64,000 bases of DNA from Utricularia gibba (Eukaryota > Streptophyta > Magnoliopsida > Lamiales > Lentibulariaceae), in contig NEEC01000009.1 of assembly GCA_002189035.1 (NCBI GenBank), forward strand, positions 2,170,001-2,234,000, written 5' to 3'. Shown here in pieces: positions 46,303-57,564 of the stretch (position 1 is its first letter; each line of letters begins with the position of its first letter). Made by a program: the position numbers and the translations under genes. The notes beneath the pieces are model-generated. The model ran no database searches. It saw only the letters and a list, made by a program, of their open reading frames with translations, and was not told where the DNA came from.

Positions 46303-48952
46303 ATGAAGTCAGGTCAGGCATGGCGCTCAGGCATGAAATTCATGCAGTCATTGCCTGGGAATCGCCAACACGGCCCAATAAAGAAGCCAACATGGATAAT
46401 CACTCTGATTTCCATGGTTTGCGTCTTCTTAGTTTGTGTTTATGTTTACCCAGCACAGCACTCCGCTGCTTGTTATATGTTCTCATCGCATGGCTGCAAG
46501 AAAATGCAACGGTGGCTTCCTCCCACGCTGTCTAGAGAACTAACCGATGATGAAGTTGCTTCTCGAGTTGTAATTAAGGATATATTGAATATGCCCCCAG
46601 CTGTTTCAGTGAGACCAAAAATTGCGTTCCTGTTCCTAACACCTGGTCCATTACCTTTTGAGAGACTATGGGAAAGGTTTTTCCAGGTACTTCATCTTTT
46701 ATACATTATTTTATTTTTTAAAGTAATTTAGTATATTTATGTTTGCTTCTTTAAGTCATACATGAACCTCCTCTCTAATTTTGTACCTCGCGCCAAAGAC
46801 ATACTGTATGTTGTTTAGAATTCAGGATAATACTGATCACCTAATAACTGTATAGTTAGTATCGCTGCAAGCTTTCACCTCGTTTTTAGTTTCAGCTCTT
46901 TTTTTGTTTTAATGTTGTGCAATATGCCGTCATTTGTGAAATCTCCTCTGGATTCTTTCTCCGACAGGGTCATGAAGGTAGATTTTCTGTTTATGTGCAC
47001 GCATCCAAGGATAAACCTGTGCATTTCAGCCGTTATTTCATCAATCGAGAGATACGTAGTGACAAGGTTTTCAGCTTGTTCTTCTTTTCTTCATCATTTA
47101 AGAATATGAAACTAATCAGGGATTTTCATTCTTAAAATTTTGGTTGTTACCAAAAGATTTGGGGGGGGGGGGTGGTGTTGCCTACGGTGATGCTAAGACT
47201 GTCATTAGTTCACACCTGCAGGTAGAGTGGGGGAAAATCTCAATGGTTGATGCAGAAAGGCGGCTTTTAGTTAATGCACTGAAGGACCCTGATAACCAGC
47301 ATTTTGTGCTGTTGTCAGACAGGTACAGTGAAAATTGTTCCGTGTTAATTTCTTATCTTCCGACTTGTGCATTCAAATTTTGCATATCCCAAATAGACAT
47401 ATCTACCTGACTTGCAGCTGTGTCCCACTCCGTGACTTTGATTATGTGTACAACTATCTGCTGTACACCAACGTCAGCTTTATAGATTGGTAAGATGGTA
47501 TTTTTCTTTTTGAGATATATTCCCTTTTTCTGTTTACTCAATTTTGGGGAATCTTTAAAAAATTGATTGTTTTCAAAAAAAAAAAAAGTATGTCGTTGAA
47601 TATATTTAGAGAGCTTTCCAGCCCCACAGATGTTTGATGTTGATCTTATTTTGCTTTATGAGAGTAAACTTAGGGTAGTTTGACCATAGAACTTGAATGT
47701 TTGATGATCAATGGCTCAAATTTATCCAGCTTTGAGGATCCTGGTGTGCATGGAAGTGGCAGGTACAGTGAGCACATGCTGCCAGAAGTTGAAAAGAAAG
47801 ACTTCCGCAAGGGGTCGCAGGTGTGTTATTATTTTTGGTTTAAACCCACTTTCGGTTGACAGATTGCATGATTTTGGAACAAGCGTCTCAACTTTTATCA
47901 ATTAAAACTACCAAATATTAGTCCTTGGAGTCGCTTGCGTAGTTTTCCACTGAATATTAAAATACGATATTATTAAGTGTTATCTAATTATTCAGAGCAA
48001 TTGACACCTTTGTCTTCTAATGATGCAGTGGTTCACTATGAAACGGCAACATGCAATTGTAGTGATGGCTGACAGCCTCTACTACACAAAATTCAGAGAT
48101 TATTGCAGGGTACTCATATCATTTAGGCTGTTTTTACATTTACTACTATTTCATTGATCTTGATTTTGGAACTCAGTGATTTTCAAATTCCTTTTATTTA
48201 TTTATTTATTTACTGACAGACCAAACCGCATATTTGACTTACCTAATGTTTCACCTGTTCATTCTATTGAACAGCCGGGCATGGAAAAAGGTCGCAACTG
48301 CTACTCTGATGAGCATTATCTGCCCACATTCTTCAATGTGAGCTTTCTGAGAAATGTTACTTCCCCACCTCCTCCAACTCATGTGTCACATATATATAGA
48401 TATTTTCGCTGGATGAAACTTTTTCTAATTCCTTTCCAGATGTTTGATCCTGCTGGAATAGCCTACTGGTCAGTAACACATGTTGATTGGTCAGAAGGCA
48501 AGTGGCATCCCAAATCATATGGCGCACAGGATGTCACGGTTGAGTTGATTAAAAATATTACAGTATAACACTCTTTCTCTCTTGCCTCCATATTCATCCG
48601 TGATTTCCATTTCCCTTCTATCATTTTTTTCAAATGTCTATATTCAGCTCGTTTATTATATTGAAGTATGCTCATTTGTCTGATTCATTTTATTCCTATT
48701 CTGGCAGTCTGTGACTGAGAGTGTGCACGTTACGAGTGAGGAAGTGGTAAGCATCTATCTTGTCCATGCTCTTTCTATGTCATTGCGTTGGGTGATACGA
48801 AGGCTCGCTTCTATGTGGTGCAGAAGCAAACTCAAAGGAGACGATGCACGTTGAATGGACGCCACCGGCCCTGTTACTTGTTTGGCAGGAAGTTTTTACC
48901 CGAAACTCTTGATACTCTCCTTCAACTCTTTTCTAATTACACATCCATGTAA
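46303..48952 (+). CDS. Core-2/I-branching-type glycosyltransferase, GT14 family
   Basis: Ten exons (46303-46686, 46968-47066, 47222-47322, 47418-47489, 47730-47820, 48029-48109, 48275-48337, 48440-48538, 48708-48746, 48824-48952) sum to 385 residues. It is a type II Golgi protein: a short basic cytosolic tail, then the anchor TWIITLISMVCVFLVCVYVY. The catalytic domain has RPKIAFLFLTPGPLPFERLW, GRFSVYVHASKDKP, FVLLSDSCVPLRDFDYVYNY and GRYSEHMLPEVEKKDFRKGS. It also has QWFTMKRQHAIVVMADSLYY, NCYSDEHYLPTFFN and SVTHVDWSEGKWHPKSYGA. These are the landmarks of the plant DUF266/GT14 group, related to animal core-2 GlcNAc transferases and to rice BC10. The sugar it transfers is not known for most members; arabinogalactan protein glycosylation is one proven role in the family. 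Twelve G residues in a row lie in the intron before exon 3 (47161-47172). Confidence 0.94.
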
Positions 48953-49520
48953 GTGGCATGGAGAATCCTTTTGATGATTCTTTGGTCGAATTGCCCCTGT
49001 TGCATTCGACCCCGATTATACTACATCGGAACAGAGCAAGCGACAGATAGAAACTGATCATAAGTTCATGGGAAGAATCTGAATCTCAAGAAATCGTATG
49101 GCGATGCTTTAAACTCCTTCTGGACACTGGCACCTTCATGTTGCAAGATGCAGAACAAAGCAAAAGCATGTTTACCCCCCTAAGGTGTGGTCTATTTCTC
49201 CTGTTCTGCTTCCTGATTTTTCCATCTTACTTTTTCCCTGCGTTCAAAAACCACTCCTCGGATGGAGGAGAATATTTTCATTAGATGACAGATTTTATAA
49301 ATCTCTATTTCTCTTAGTTCAGAAGTTGTGATGATTCCATGACTCTCATGCACTTGTAGTACATTGCTCAAAATAAAACTGAAAGTTCAAGAAACATAGC
49401 TATTTCAGTGACAACTTTTTGCCCATGCTACGAGCACTCCTTTCAAGAACAGGCTAAGTGGATTTTTGTCCACAAGAGCAACACATTCAAGAGATGTCCG
49501 ATTTCAACTCATGTTTCTCA
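48953..49520. other. 3' regions of two converging genes
   Basis: The GT14 gene (plus) and the MSR-like gene (minus) end toward each other. I see no further feature. Confidence 0.5.
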
Positions 49521-51123
49521 TCAGCAGAAGCATGGGTAAGCAAAGTGTGTCTTCTTCACAATATAGGGCGACATGGAATCGCTCATAGACAAAGAACCGT
49601 TTTTAGATGGAACAAGAACATGTTCCTTGCCATTGGCAATCCTTTCACCAACAACACTGACATAGAATCTGCTCGGAAAGGCTGGGATGAAGATGTCGGC
49701 CTGTGAGCAGATGTATATGTCGATGGCCTTTTCATATGTTCCACTCTTAGAAGCCAGGAACTTTGCCTTCTCGTATGCCGGCATGATCGCATCCTGTAAG
49801 TGGAATGATTCGATCCAGAATGAGGATATGAGTGAATTGTTAGTATCATGCTAAAGAATATGCTACCTTGTTGTAAGTTTGGGGGAAATGGTTCCTTATT
49901 GTGTCAAGACTGGTGTGCCATCCGGCTTGTGTAAGGTATATGGTTGCATTGGCATGAGCACCGACCCTCTTCAAAAAATGGCTGATTTCTTCTGCATTGA
50001 AACAATGCTCTGTGGCTTGACAATTGCTTTTCTGGAGAACCTCTAGCCTAAGATCCACAGCTACAAAATGGCCTCTTGAGTTTAAGCTTATGCTTTGGAG
50101 TGTCTCCACCATGGACTCAACAAGGTCTTGGAGCACTTCATTGAGCTTGAGGCTTTCAAATGCTGCTAGACAGTGATACTCCTCCTCTGTTTCACTGTTC
50201 AGTCTTCCCATGCTGGCAGATGAATCCTCAAAGTATGTGACAATCCTCAAGTTATGGCTCCTTTTGAAGATGGGCTCAATGGTTGCAGCAATGTAGTTCT
50301 TGGAGACCCTTTCCGGAACCCGAATGATACGGAGCTTTGGTTTCGAAGATTCGAGGGATCGATTCTTGGTTACTTGGACCACCCTTCCAACACTTGCTAT
50401 GAACTTGTTAATATCATATATCTCTTCAAAATGCCTGCAAGAGGCACACACAAGCACAGGGATGATCCCAGTGGAATGCATTGTATGAGCACTCTAGATA
50501 ACCAACCCCACCTTTTGTCTCCTGAGTTTGCTTCTCTGATGTCAGGAAGAACAAGTGTTGCTCCAACATGCTTCGCTATTAGAATGGCATTCGCCACCTG
50601 AAACAAGGTTTGAAAGTGCTCATCTCTGCTTATTTTGGGACAATGCGGACTCTTATGAGTAAAAGAGAGAAAAACTAACCTGTGATGCATGATACTCAGG
50701 GCCATGAGTCAATGAAAAGAAGATGTACCCATTGGTTTTCTCATCTCCTGCAAAGTATCCGGCCAAGTCAAAGAACACCAGCCTTTCAGGTGGATAGAGA
50801 TGTTAGAACTCTTACTCATTGAATCCTTTCTCCAGCATGGCCTCCTTGTCTCATTGCTTCCCTTGACAGAACCACCATTGACTACCTTTGAGGTCTCAGA
50901 ATGTTCATACTGAACAATGCGTGATACTGGAACCATTTCCTTTACCAGAACAAACCACTACTCAACTTGGAAACATGCAAAGAACATCCAAAATCCAAAA
51001 AACGAATCAAGAAATGGCTACCAGAAATGGATCAATGTGTTCTCTCTTGATCATGTTTCCAAGCATTGCAAACATGGAGAATGTGAGAATGGCTGCCATC
51101 ACTTGCCTCAGATCAACAGCCAT
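49521..51123 (-). CDS. MSR: MSR-like protein (mannan synthesis-related, O-fucosyltransferase family) with a one-base frameshift in exon 2
   Basis: Five exons on the minus strand (51022-51123, 50680-50939, 50512-50597, 49867-50434, 49521-49793) give about 429 residues if one base is restored. The N-terminus MAVDLRQVMAAILTFSMFAM then LGNMIKREH is a Golgi signal anchor as in Arabidopsis MSR1. Next come FFSLTHGPEYHASQ, VANAILIAKHVGATLVLPDI, FEEIYDINKFIASVGRVVQV and GHFVAVDLRLEVLQKSNCQA. Then come ATIYLTQAGWHTSLDTIRNH, EKAIDIYICSQADIFIPAFP and the end SPYIVKKTHFAYPCFC. MSR proteins (GT106) support mannan synthesis in the Golgi. In exon 2 the frame shifts near 50792: the minus strand has ATCCACCTG where ATCCCACCTG would join the two halves. 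Both exon ends are phase zero and the exon is one base short (260), so a deletion in a C-run explains it. Confidence 0.9.
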
Positions 51124-51652
51124 TTCTCCACAAACTCAAGAGAAGCAATCTGCTTGCTCTTCTCTGTGGGCTCCAGGCCTCACCACTGTGAATGAAAAGC
51201 TAGCTATGAAAACACACCAAGTGAGAGTAGGAGGTTTAGAAAACACCAAAGGTGACTTGAATGCACATATTATGGCTCTTGGCTCATTCGCTTTCTCTTC
51301 CATTTTCTTGTTAGGCTCCTTTGTTCCTTTGCATCGGAACAAGGGGCTTTTCTGCTTAGAAAGATGTTGTCATTTCCCAGTGATGTCATGCCAACAAGTT
51401 TGTTCTTTTGGTATACTCAACTATAAATACTAACCTTAAATTAAAAAATTGTGTAATTTCAAAATATTATTCGGTACGATGAAAATTAATAAAATTATTT
51501 ATTTTCAGTTTTAAAATGCGATTTTCTATTTTTATTTACCTTTTCTGGGGTTCTCTCGAGCTTCACGTATTGTGTGTGTTTCTTTCTTGCTTTCTGCATT
51601 TGAAGGCTCGCTCTCGCAAACCTGGGATTCTTTTTCAGCACGCGCTGTGAAT
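51124..51652. promoter_or_regulatory. shared upstream region of the MSR-like and p23 genes
   Basis: The two genes start in opposite directions 530 bases apart, so this region must hold both promoters. The part from 51430 to 51530 is AT-rich. No specific element was recognised. Confidence 0.4.
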
Positions 51653-53052
51653 ATGAGGTATGTAAAGATTTCATAGTTTTTAAGGTAAAGATTTGCGTTT
51701 TTCTTGAATAGTTTGTGGCGGTGACGGCGTTCTGATGCTTTTGCTTGATGCAGTCGGCAACCGGAGGTTTTGTGGGCGCAGCGCGCGGGGAAGTTGTACC
51801 TCACTGTGTCGCTCCCCGATGCGAAGGATGTTTCAATGAAATGCGCACCGGAGGGGTTGTTTAGTTTCTCTGCAGTGGGTGTCAATGGCGAAACCTTCTG
51901 CTTCAGTCTCCAGCTCTTCGGTAACATTGCCCCTGAGGTATAGCGCTTTTTACGTCTCGTATTTTGGGAATCTGTTTTTCTCGGCTTAGTTTGTGGAAAG
52001 TTCGTTCAATTGTGGCTGTGGATTTGTGTAGATCAACTAATAGGGATGCCGGAACGACTTGTGTAACTTGGATGTTGTGTAATTAGACACAATATGTTGA
52101 TCTAGTTTGTCGAACTATCAGCCTCTGCTCCTGAATTTCGACTTTTCTAGATTTTCTTTGACTTCGTGTTGGAGATGAAGTTGAATCACTCCCAAAAAGT
52201 GCATCTACTGGATAACCTTATGTTATGAGTCTGGTTTCTTTTGGCCATAGGGGAGGATGGTGTCTTGACTATACGATCAGGGATTGCTTATTGAATGCAG
52301 GATTGCAAGACAAAGATTGGTTTAAGGAATATATTTTGCACAATACAAAAGGAGAAAAAGGAATGGTGGAAAAGACTTCTTAAATCAGAAGAGCGGCCTG
52401 CCCCCTACATTAAGGTTGACTGGAACAGGTGGTGTGATGAGGATGACGAAGATTCAGAGTGTGAGCCTTGCTACCCATTCTTCCTTCTCTTTGCGGCATC
52501 CTTATTATTCCCTATATAATGTTCTTGTTATGCTTGTTAAATGTCAATATTTTTGTGGCGTGACGAGTTTTAGCATGTTTTGGGCCGTTCTATTCTGTTA
52601 GCTACATGGTAGACTCTCTGATAGTGTATACTTGCTACCTTTACTTCGTAATCGCCTCATTAACTTCTCTTTCATTTGATTGCTACTTGCAGCCAATGGC
52701 GATGATGATATTGAGGTAACCATCGAAACCGTGTTGCATCCCAATAGATGATATTCCCTGTGATCTTTGTTCCCAAATGGCCATTCTTGTCTCGATGTAG
52801 GACTCTGGTGATGGTGAGGACAGTGACGACGAAGGGATGCTTTGTGAGTACTTTCCCCCTTTTGCTTAGACACATTACCTCAATGCTGTGAACTGAACCA
52901 CAACGGAGAAGCATCCTCAGTTCTCAGAGGGAACAGCTTACACTAGACAAAGATGACAGCTTTGCTTCTACTCAGCTTCCCCATGTGCTTATCTCCTTCC
53001 CTTTGACACAATTGCAGATCTCCCAGATTTAGAGAAAGCTAGAGGAAATTGA
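51653..53052 (+). CDS. Hsp90 co-chaperone p23 (p23-2-like)
   Basis: Six exons (51653-51657, 51754-51937, 52301-52460, 52693-52715, 52801-52843, 53018-53052) give 149 residues with agreeing phases. The first exon encodes only ATG AG, a micro-exon that completes Ser2 across the intron. The CS domain reads [40 protein letters not shown] and [20 protein letters not shown]. The Hsp90-binding signature is [20 protein letters not shown]. An acidic tail (SDDEGML) ends in [11 protein letters not shown] as in plant p23-2. p23 binds the ATP-bound state of Hsp90 and slows its ATPase. There is no MGG-repeat tail, which separates it from p23-1. With the AHA1-like gene this is the second Hsp90 regulator in the window. 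Confidence 0.95.
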
Positions 53053-53543
53053 AGAAGATAGAAGAAGATGCTCATCCCCTCCATTCTCATTACTGGTGAT
53101 TTATCTCATAGCCTTGATGTCAAACCCGAAGGCACTTGAGCTTTTCTGGCCTGTTTTCCGTGTTCCTTTTCCTTTTCTCTTAGCAAGGGGGAGGTTTAAT
53201 GGGAAATCAGAGTTTCAAATGGATCGGATTCGAATTCAAGCAAAAAAGAAAATAAATAAATTCAATCCATAATTTACAATATTGGTTCTTTAAAATATAA
53301 ATAAAAAATTTAATGCATTTTTAACTTTTAAACCTAAAAATTAAAATGTAGTCCACATTTGAGAAATAGGCCAAATGGTAAATACTGAAAGGTTATGGAG
53401 CTAAATTAAGATAACCGAGATTTGAACCTAGTAAAATGTGGGCTGCAGGCTGCATCGAACATTAACTACAGAGAACGACGTTCCAAGTCGTCTGACTGAT
53501 GATCCCTCCGCTGTGATACGGCTGAAAGCTCGCAACGCCGGAA
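53053..53543. other. p23 3' region and FIP2 promoter/leader
   Basis: AT-rich from 53260 to 53350. The minus-strand frame 53466-53828 is antisense to the first FIP2 exon and intron and is not supported. Confidence 0.5.
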
Positions 53544-55994
53544 ATGAGCTTTGGCAACATTGTATATCTCAACATCGGTAATTTTTTCTGTCTTGATGCG
53601 TGTATTTATACGAGGAATTGGTGCTGAACTTTGCATTTTGATCCGCTGAGATATTTCGTTTGCTTCATATTGAAAGTTGAAAGCGTTCTGATTTTGAAGT
53701 TGTTGATTTGTAGTATTTTGGTTGTTTGTAATGAACCTGGGCGGTGATTGATTTGGGTGAGAATATTGCTGTTTTCTTTTCACTCTTTGGGAACTAGATT
53801 TGATCTTATAGATCCGTTGAATTGTCAATTGGGATTGGAGAATGAGGAGGGCTGGCGGGATGGCATGCTGGGGTGCTAGTCTGTATTTAACTTTGTTGTT
53901 GCAGTAAAAATACTTTCTAATGATTCTTTTTTAGGGGGCAAGAAATTTTGGACGACGGTTGATACCTTGACTCAACGTGAGCCAGATTCAATGCTGGCTG
54001 CTATGTTCAGCGGCCGTCATACAGTTCACCAAGACCCACAAACGGTTTGGACACTGCTGTGTACATCCTGTGATTTTTTAGGATCTCTAGCTCGTGGACA
54101 ATAATAGGAACCTAATATTTGTAAACTATGACCCTTGTGGCGATTCCAGTTTACCTGCGTGTATTCTGTATTTCTTACAGTAGCAAATTCTTAAGCCACC
54201 ACTGATTCTGATGCCAGATTTATTTTAATTCTTCGGTGTCTCTAAAGTGCTTACACTTATACTGGTGCAGGGATATGTTTTTGTTGACAGAGATGGAAAA
54301 CATTTTCGGCATATTTTGAATTGGTTGAGGGATGGTATAATTCCTTGCTTAGAGGAATCTCAATATCCAGAGCTTCTACGCGAAGCTGAGTTTTATCAGC
54401 TTCTTGTGAGCTACCTATTAATGAAATACTTGTTAGATTTTCGTTAATCCTTGCAGGGCGATTTGTTATGTTGATTTGTTTGCTTTTCTCTATAATGACT
54501 TCTTTAATGAGCCATGAGCATAACAATAATTATGGCGCCTAGTCCTCACTTATGCGCGCTTGTGTTTACTCCAGGGATTAATGGATGGTATTAAAGGATG
54601 TATGAATAAAAGGAAGGATGAAGACGAAATGGGAACTGAACTAAGCCGCACTGACATCATCAAATGCATACAGTCTAAGAGGGTCAGATTGCGTGGAGTG
54701 AATTTATCAGGCCTCGACATGTCCAAACTGGTATTATTGATCTTTCTTCTAAACTATTGTTGTTCTAGCATTCACCAGCACTTCCAACTCCATGAGATAT
54801 TGCTATCTATCATTTTTTCCTAAATAAATGCAGGATTTGTCATTTGTCGACTTCAGTTATGCATGCCTAAAGAATGTATTTTTTTCACGTGCAAATCTTC
54901 AGAGTGCAAAATTTAGGGTAGGGGCTCTCTCCTCTTCTACAATCAGCTAATAAATTGTCAAATGTTTAGACTCTATGATAATCTTGAGCATTCATCTCAC
55001 CAGTGTCCTCTAAACTGAGGCAGGATGTAGATGCTGAGACTTCCATTTTTCATAATGCCATTTTAAAAGAGTATGGCTAACCATTTTTACTTCATCATGA
55101 ATCTCAAAATGTATTTTTGTAATTAGTTTATCTTTTGCATGAAAGGTGTGAATTTACGGGAGCTAATCTTCGTGGGGCTGTCCTTGCTGGAGCCAATCTT
55201 CAGAGTGCAAATTTACAGGGTAATTCTTGGTAGATCTCATCTACTTGAAATCTGAAGTTAGACTAAGTAATTAGTTACTATGATTGTAACTGCACATACC
55301 GTTAAATTTTGTTTTTGTTTCTCATCAATCTCCATTTTTTTAACCAATCACAGATGCTTGTTTGGTCGACTGCAGCCTGTGCGGTGCAGATCTGCGTACG
55401 GCACATCTTCAGGTTCACTGCTGTACCTTAATTGGATCTTATATGTTTCCTCTAGCCCTTACTTTTTTTGTGATGAACCTTTGTGAGGTTCTTTTAAATG
55501 AAGGACATATCTCCTGAAATTCTTACAGAGTGCTGATCTTACAAATGCCAACCTAGAAGGAGCAAATCTCGAAGGAGCTAATCTAAAGGTCAAATCCCCT
55601 CAACCATTAGCCTTTGCTCGCTCATCGAGCAGGGAATTTTTTTGCCAAGTTTTTTTTTTTAAATCCTGAAATTTAGTGTATTAGAGTAATTTAAAGTATG
55701 TAGCAATGTACACCTACCTTAAATGGTTTACGGTGCTCTTCTCTCTAGGGTGCCAAGCTAACCAATGCAAATCTGAAAGGTGCAAATCTACAAAGGGCTT
55801 ATCTACGCCATGTCAATCTTCGTGAAACTGTAAGTCATCCTCCTGCAAGGAAATCCATGAAGACACTGTCTCTTTTATTCAGTGCTTCCGCAGATTCTGA
55901 GTATGGAAAAATCGAACATTCTTTTTTGCTTCCTTGACAGGACTTGGAAGGAGCCAGACTCGATGGTGCCAATCTACTTGGAGCCATCAGATGA
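53544..55994 (+). CDS. FIP2: FIP2-like BTB/T1-type protein with pentapeptide repeats
   Basis: Eleven exons (53544-53577, 53935-54044, 54271-54405, 54575-54730, 54834-54917, 55024-55070, 55146-55219, 55354-55412, 55529-55588, 55749-55829, 55941-55994) sum to 297 residues. I recall 298 for Arabidopsis FIP2 (At5g55000). The N-terminal potassium-channel tetramerisation (BTB) domain reads MSFGNIVYLNIGGKKFWTTV, DSMLAAMFSGRHTV, YVFVDRDGKHFRHILNWLRD and ELLREAEFYQL. A linker with TDIIKCIQSKRVRLRGVNLS leads to pentapeptide repeats A(N/D)L(x)(x): SRANLQSAKF, TGANLRGAVLAGANLQSANL, CGADLRTAHL, NANLEGANLEGANLK and LDGANLLGAI. These build a right-handed beta helix. FIP2 binds the formin AFH1 and may be a CUL3 adaptor. 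Exons 7 to 11 each hold a near-whole number of helix coils. Confidence 0.96.
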
Positions 55995-56858
55995 TCCCTT
56001 TGTTTCATGAAACCGAACCAGGATGATGATCTCCACAGTGTCTTTACTTTCGTTTCCAGAAACCAGATTTTACTCATTGTTGCATTGCCTCCCACCAGAG
56101 AAGCATCGACTGCATTGTAAAACCAGTGCTCTGTGTACATGCTTTTGGAACTTCACTTGGTAACAACAGGTGGTGGAGTGTGGGCACAGATTCGGGCCAG
56201 TAATGGGCCCAACGCCCACACTTGGCCCAATATATCGACCCAAAGTACAATTGGTGGTGCCAATCCAATTGATTGATCGTACCGGCGAGGCCCAGGAGCT
56301 ATTGAATTCAACCACGTGAATGCCACCAACTTGAGAAAGGTGTGAAGGGGTATTTTGGTCAACGAAAGTGTCCAATATACGGTATGTGGGCCCCATACAA
56401 GATCTCTACCAACTTTTTTTTTCTTTTAATATACAAAAAAGAGACTTCTCATCAACCACCCCCGCCAGCTGAGAAAAAATACTAAAATCATCCAAAGTCA
56501 AAGAATGCTACAAAGAAAAAAGTAAGAAAATAATATAATAATAATAAATCATGAATTTTGGATGCTAAAATTAACCTAGTTTTATTTCAGTATGGTTTTT
56601 TTTTTTTGCGAAACGGTAATAATTTGATTTACTGTGCCAGCAAGTTGGGTTAGCTCGCGGTAGGTAAGAGTCCAAGGTTGGAGATAGATCCACGCGCGTG
56701 GAGTCGCGCGTGACATACATACGAGTGCAACGCCGATTCCTACTCGCTCTATAAATTCATTCTTTCACCCATTTCGAGAGCTCGCGTCCTGCCTCTTCTG
56801 CCATCTTTTCTATCTTCACCCAGCCCCCCTTCTGTTCCGTCATCCCAATTGTAAGGTG
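55995..56858. other. FIP2 3' region and methionine synthase promoter
   Basis: Between 56195 and 56400 there are several GGCCCA/TGGGCC copies (for example at 56214, 56228 and 56390). A CACGCGCGTGG-type palindrome and repeated GCGCG lie near 56692-56710. CTATAAAT at about 56748 is a plausible TATA box for the methionine synthase leader. Confidence 0.5.
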
Positions 56859-56859
56859 A

Positions 56860-57560
56860 GGTATGCATTCATCCCTCTGTCATCTTATTTCATTGGTTGC
56901 GGTTGCTCGCTATGCTGATCTGCTTCTGTTTCTGTCGTTTCTGCGTCGGGAAACTGCTTGTTTCTTATTTTATAATCTAACTTCATGGAGTTGTCGCGTC
57001 GTTGACTTAGATCTAAGGGTGAGAGTATGATTTTGGAGTTTTTGAATGACCCAAATGGTGTTTGAATGCGCGGTGATGTGTGTATGCGGGATCTTTGTGA
57101 ATGCGATGTCTTGGGAGTAAAAGAGTGGATCTTGATCTGGATTTGGATCGTTAGATCTGGGATAATGAAGCTGTTCCGCATCTTCAGTAGTTTTAAATCT
57201 ATCGTGTATCGTCTCCGCTCATCCTTTTAGCGTACATGATTTGATCTTGATCTGGACTCTGTTGTTGTTTTAACTTAATGATCTTTTTCTGATTGGAAAC
57301 TTGGATCAGTTTGTGCGCATTTCATGTTTCATTCCAATGATTTTTTTTTTTAATTTTGTAGTATTTGGGATTCAAAAGTTTGTCTTTTTTTGTTTATGAA
57401 TGCGATGAAGGACATCGGCCAACCTTAGTTATGAATGCGGTCAACGACCATTAACTGAAAGACAACCTTCAGAAGAAAACTTTTATCTTTATGAATGCGA
57501 CTAGTTTTCTTCCCTCATTGTCTTTTTCCTGAGTTCCACTAATGTGTTTTCTTCTGTCAG
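56860..57560 (+). promoter_or_regulatory. methionine synthase 5' UTR intron with repeated elements
   Basis: A donor (GAG then GTATGC) near 56860 and an acceptor (TTCTGTCAG) at 57552-57560, four bases before the ATG, define a leader intron of about 700 bases. It holds TTGATCTGG at 57132 and 57247 and TTAGATCTGG near 57150, close to the consensus known for intron-mediated enhancement in plants. It also holds five copies of TGAATGCG (57063, 57098, 57397, 57432, 57492). Leader introns often raise expression of abundant housekeeping genes. Confidence 0.7.
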
Positions 57561-57564
57561 TAGA

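Noticed and set aside
47161-47172. Run of twelve G in a GT14 intron
   Set aside because: A plain homopolymer in an intron. It could form a quadruplex only together with other G-runs, which are absent nearby.
53466-53828. Minus-strand frame of 120 codons rich in Gln and Asn
   Set aside because: Antisense to the first exon and intron of FIP2. The composition comes from T-rich intron sequence.
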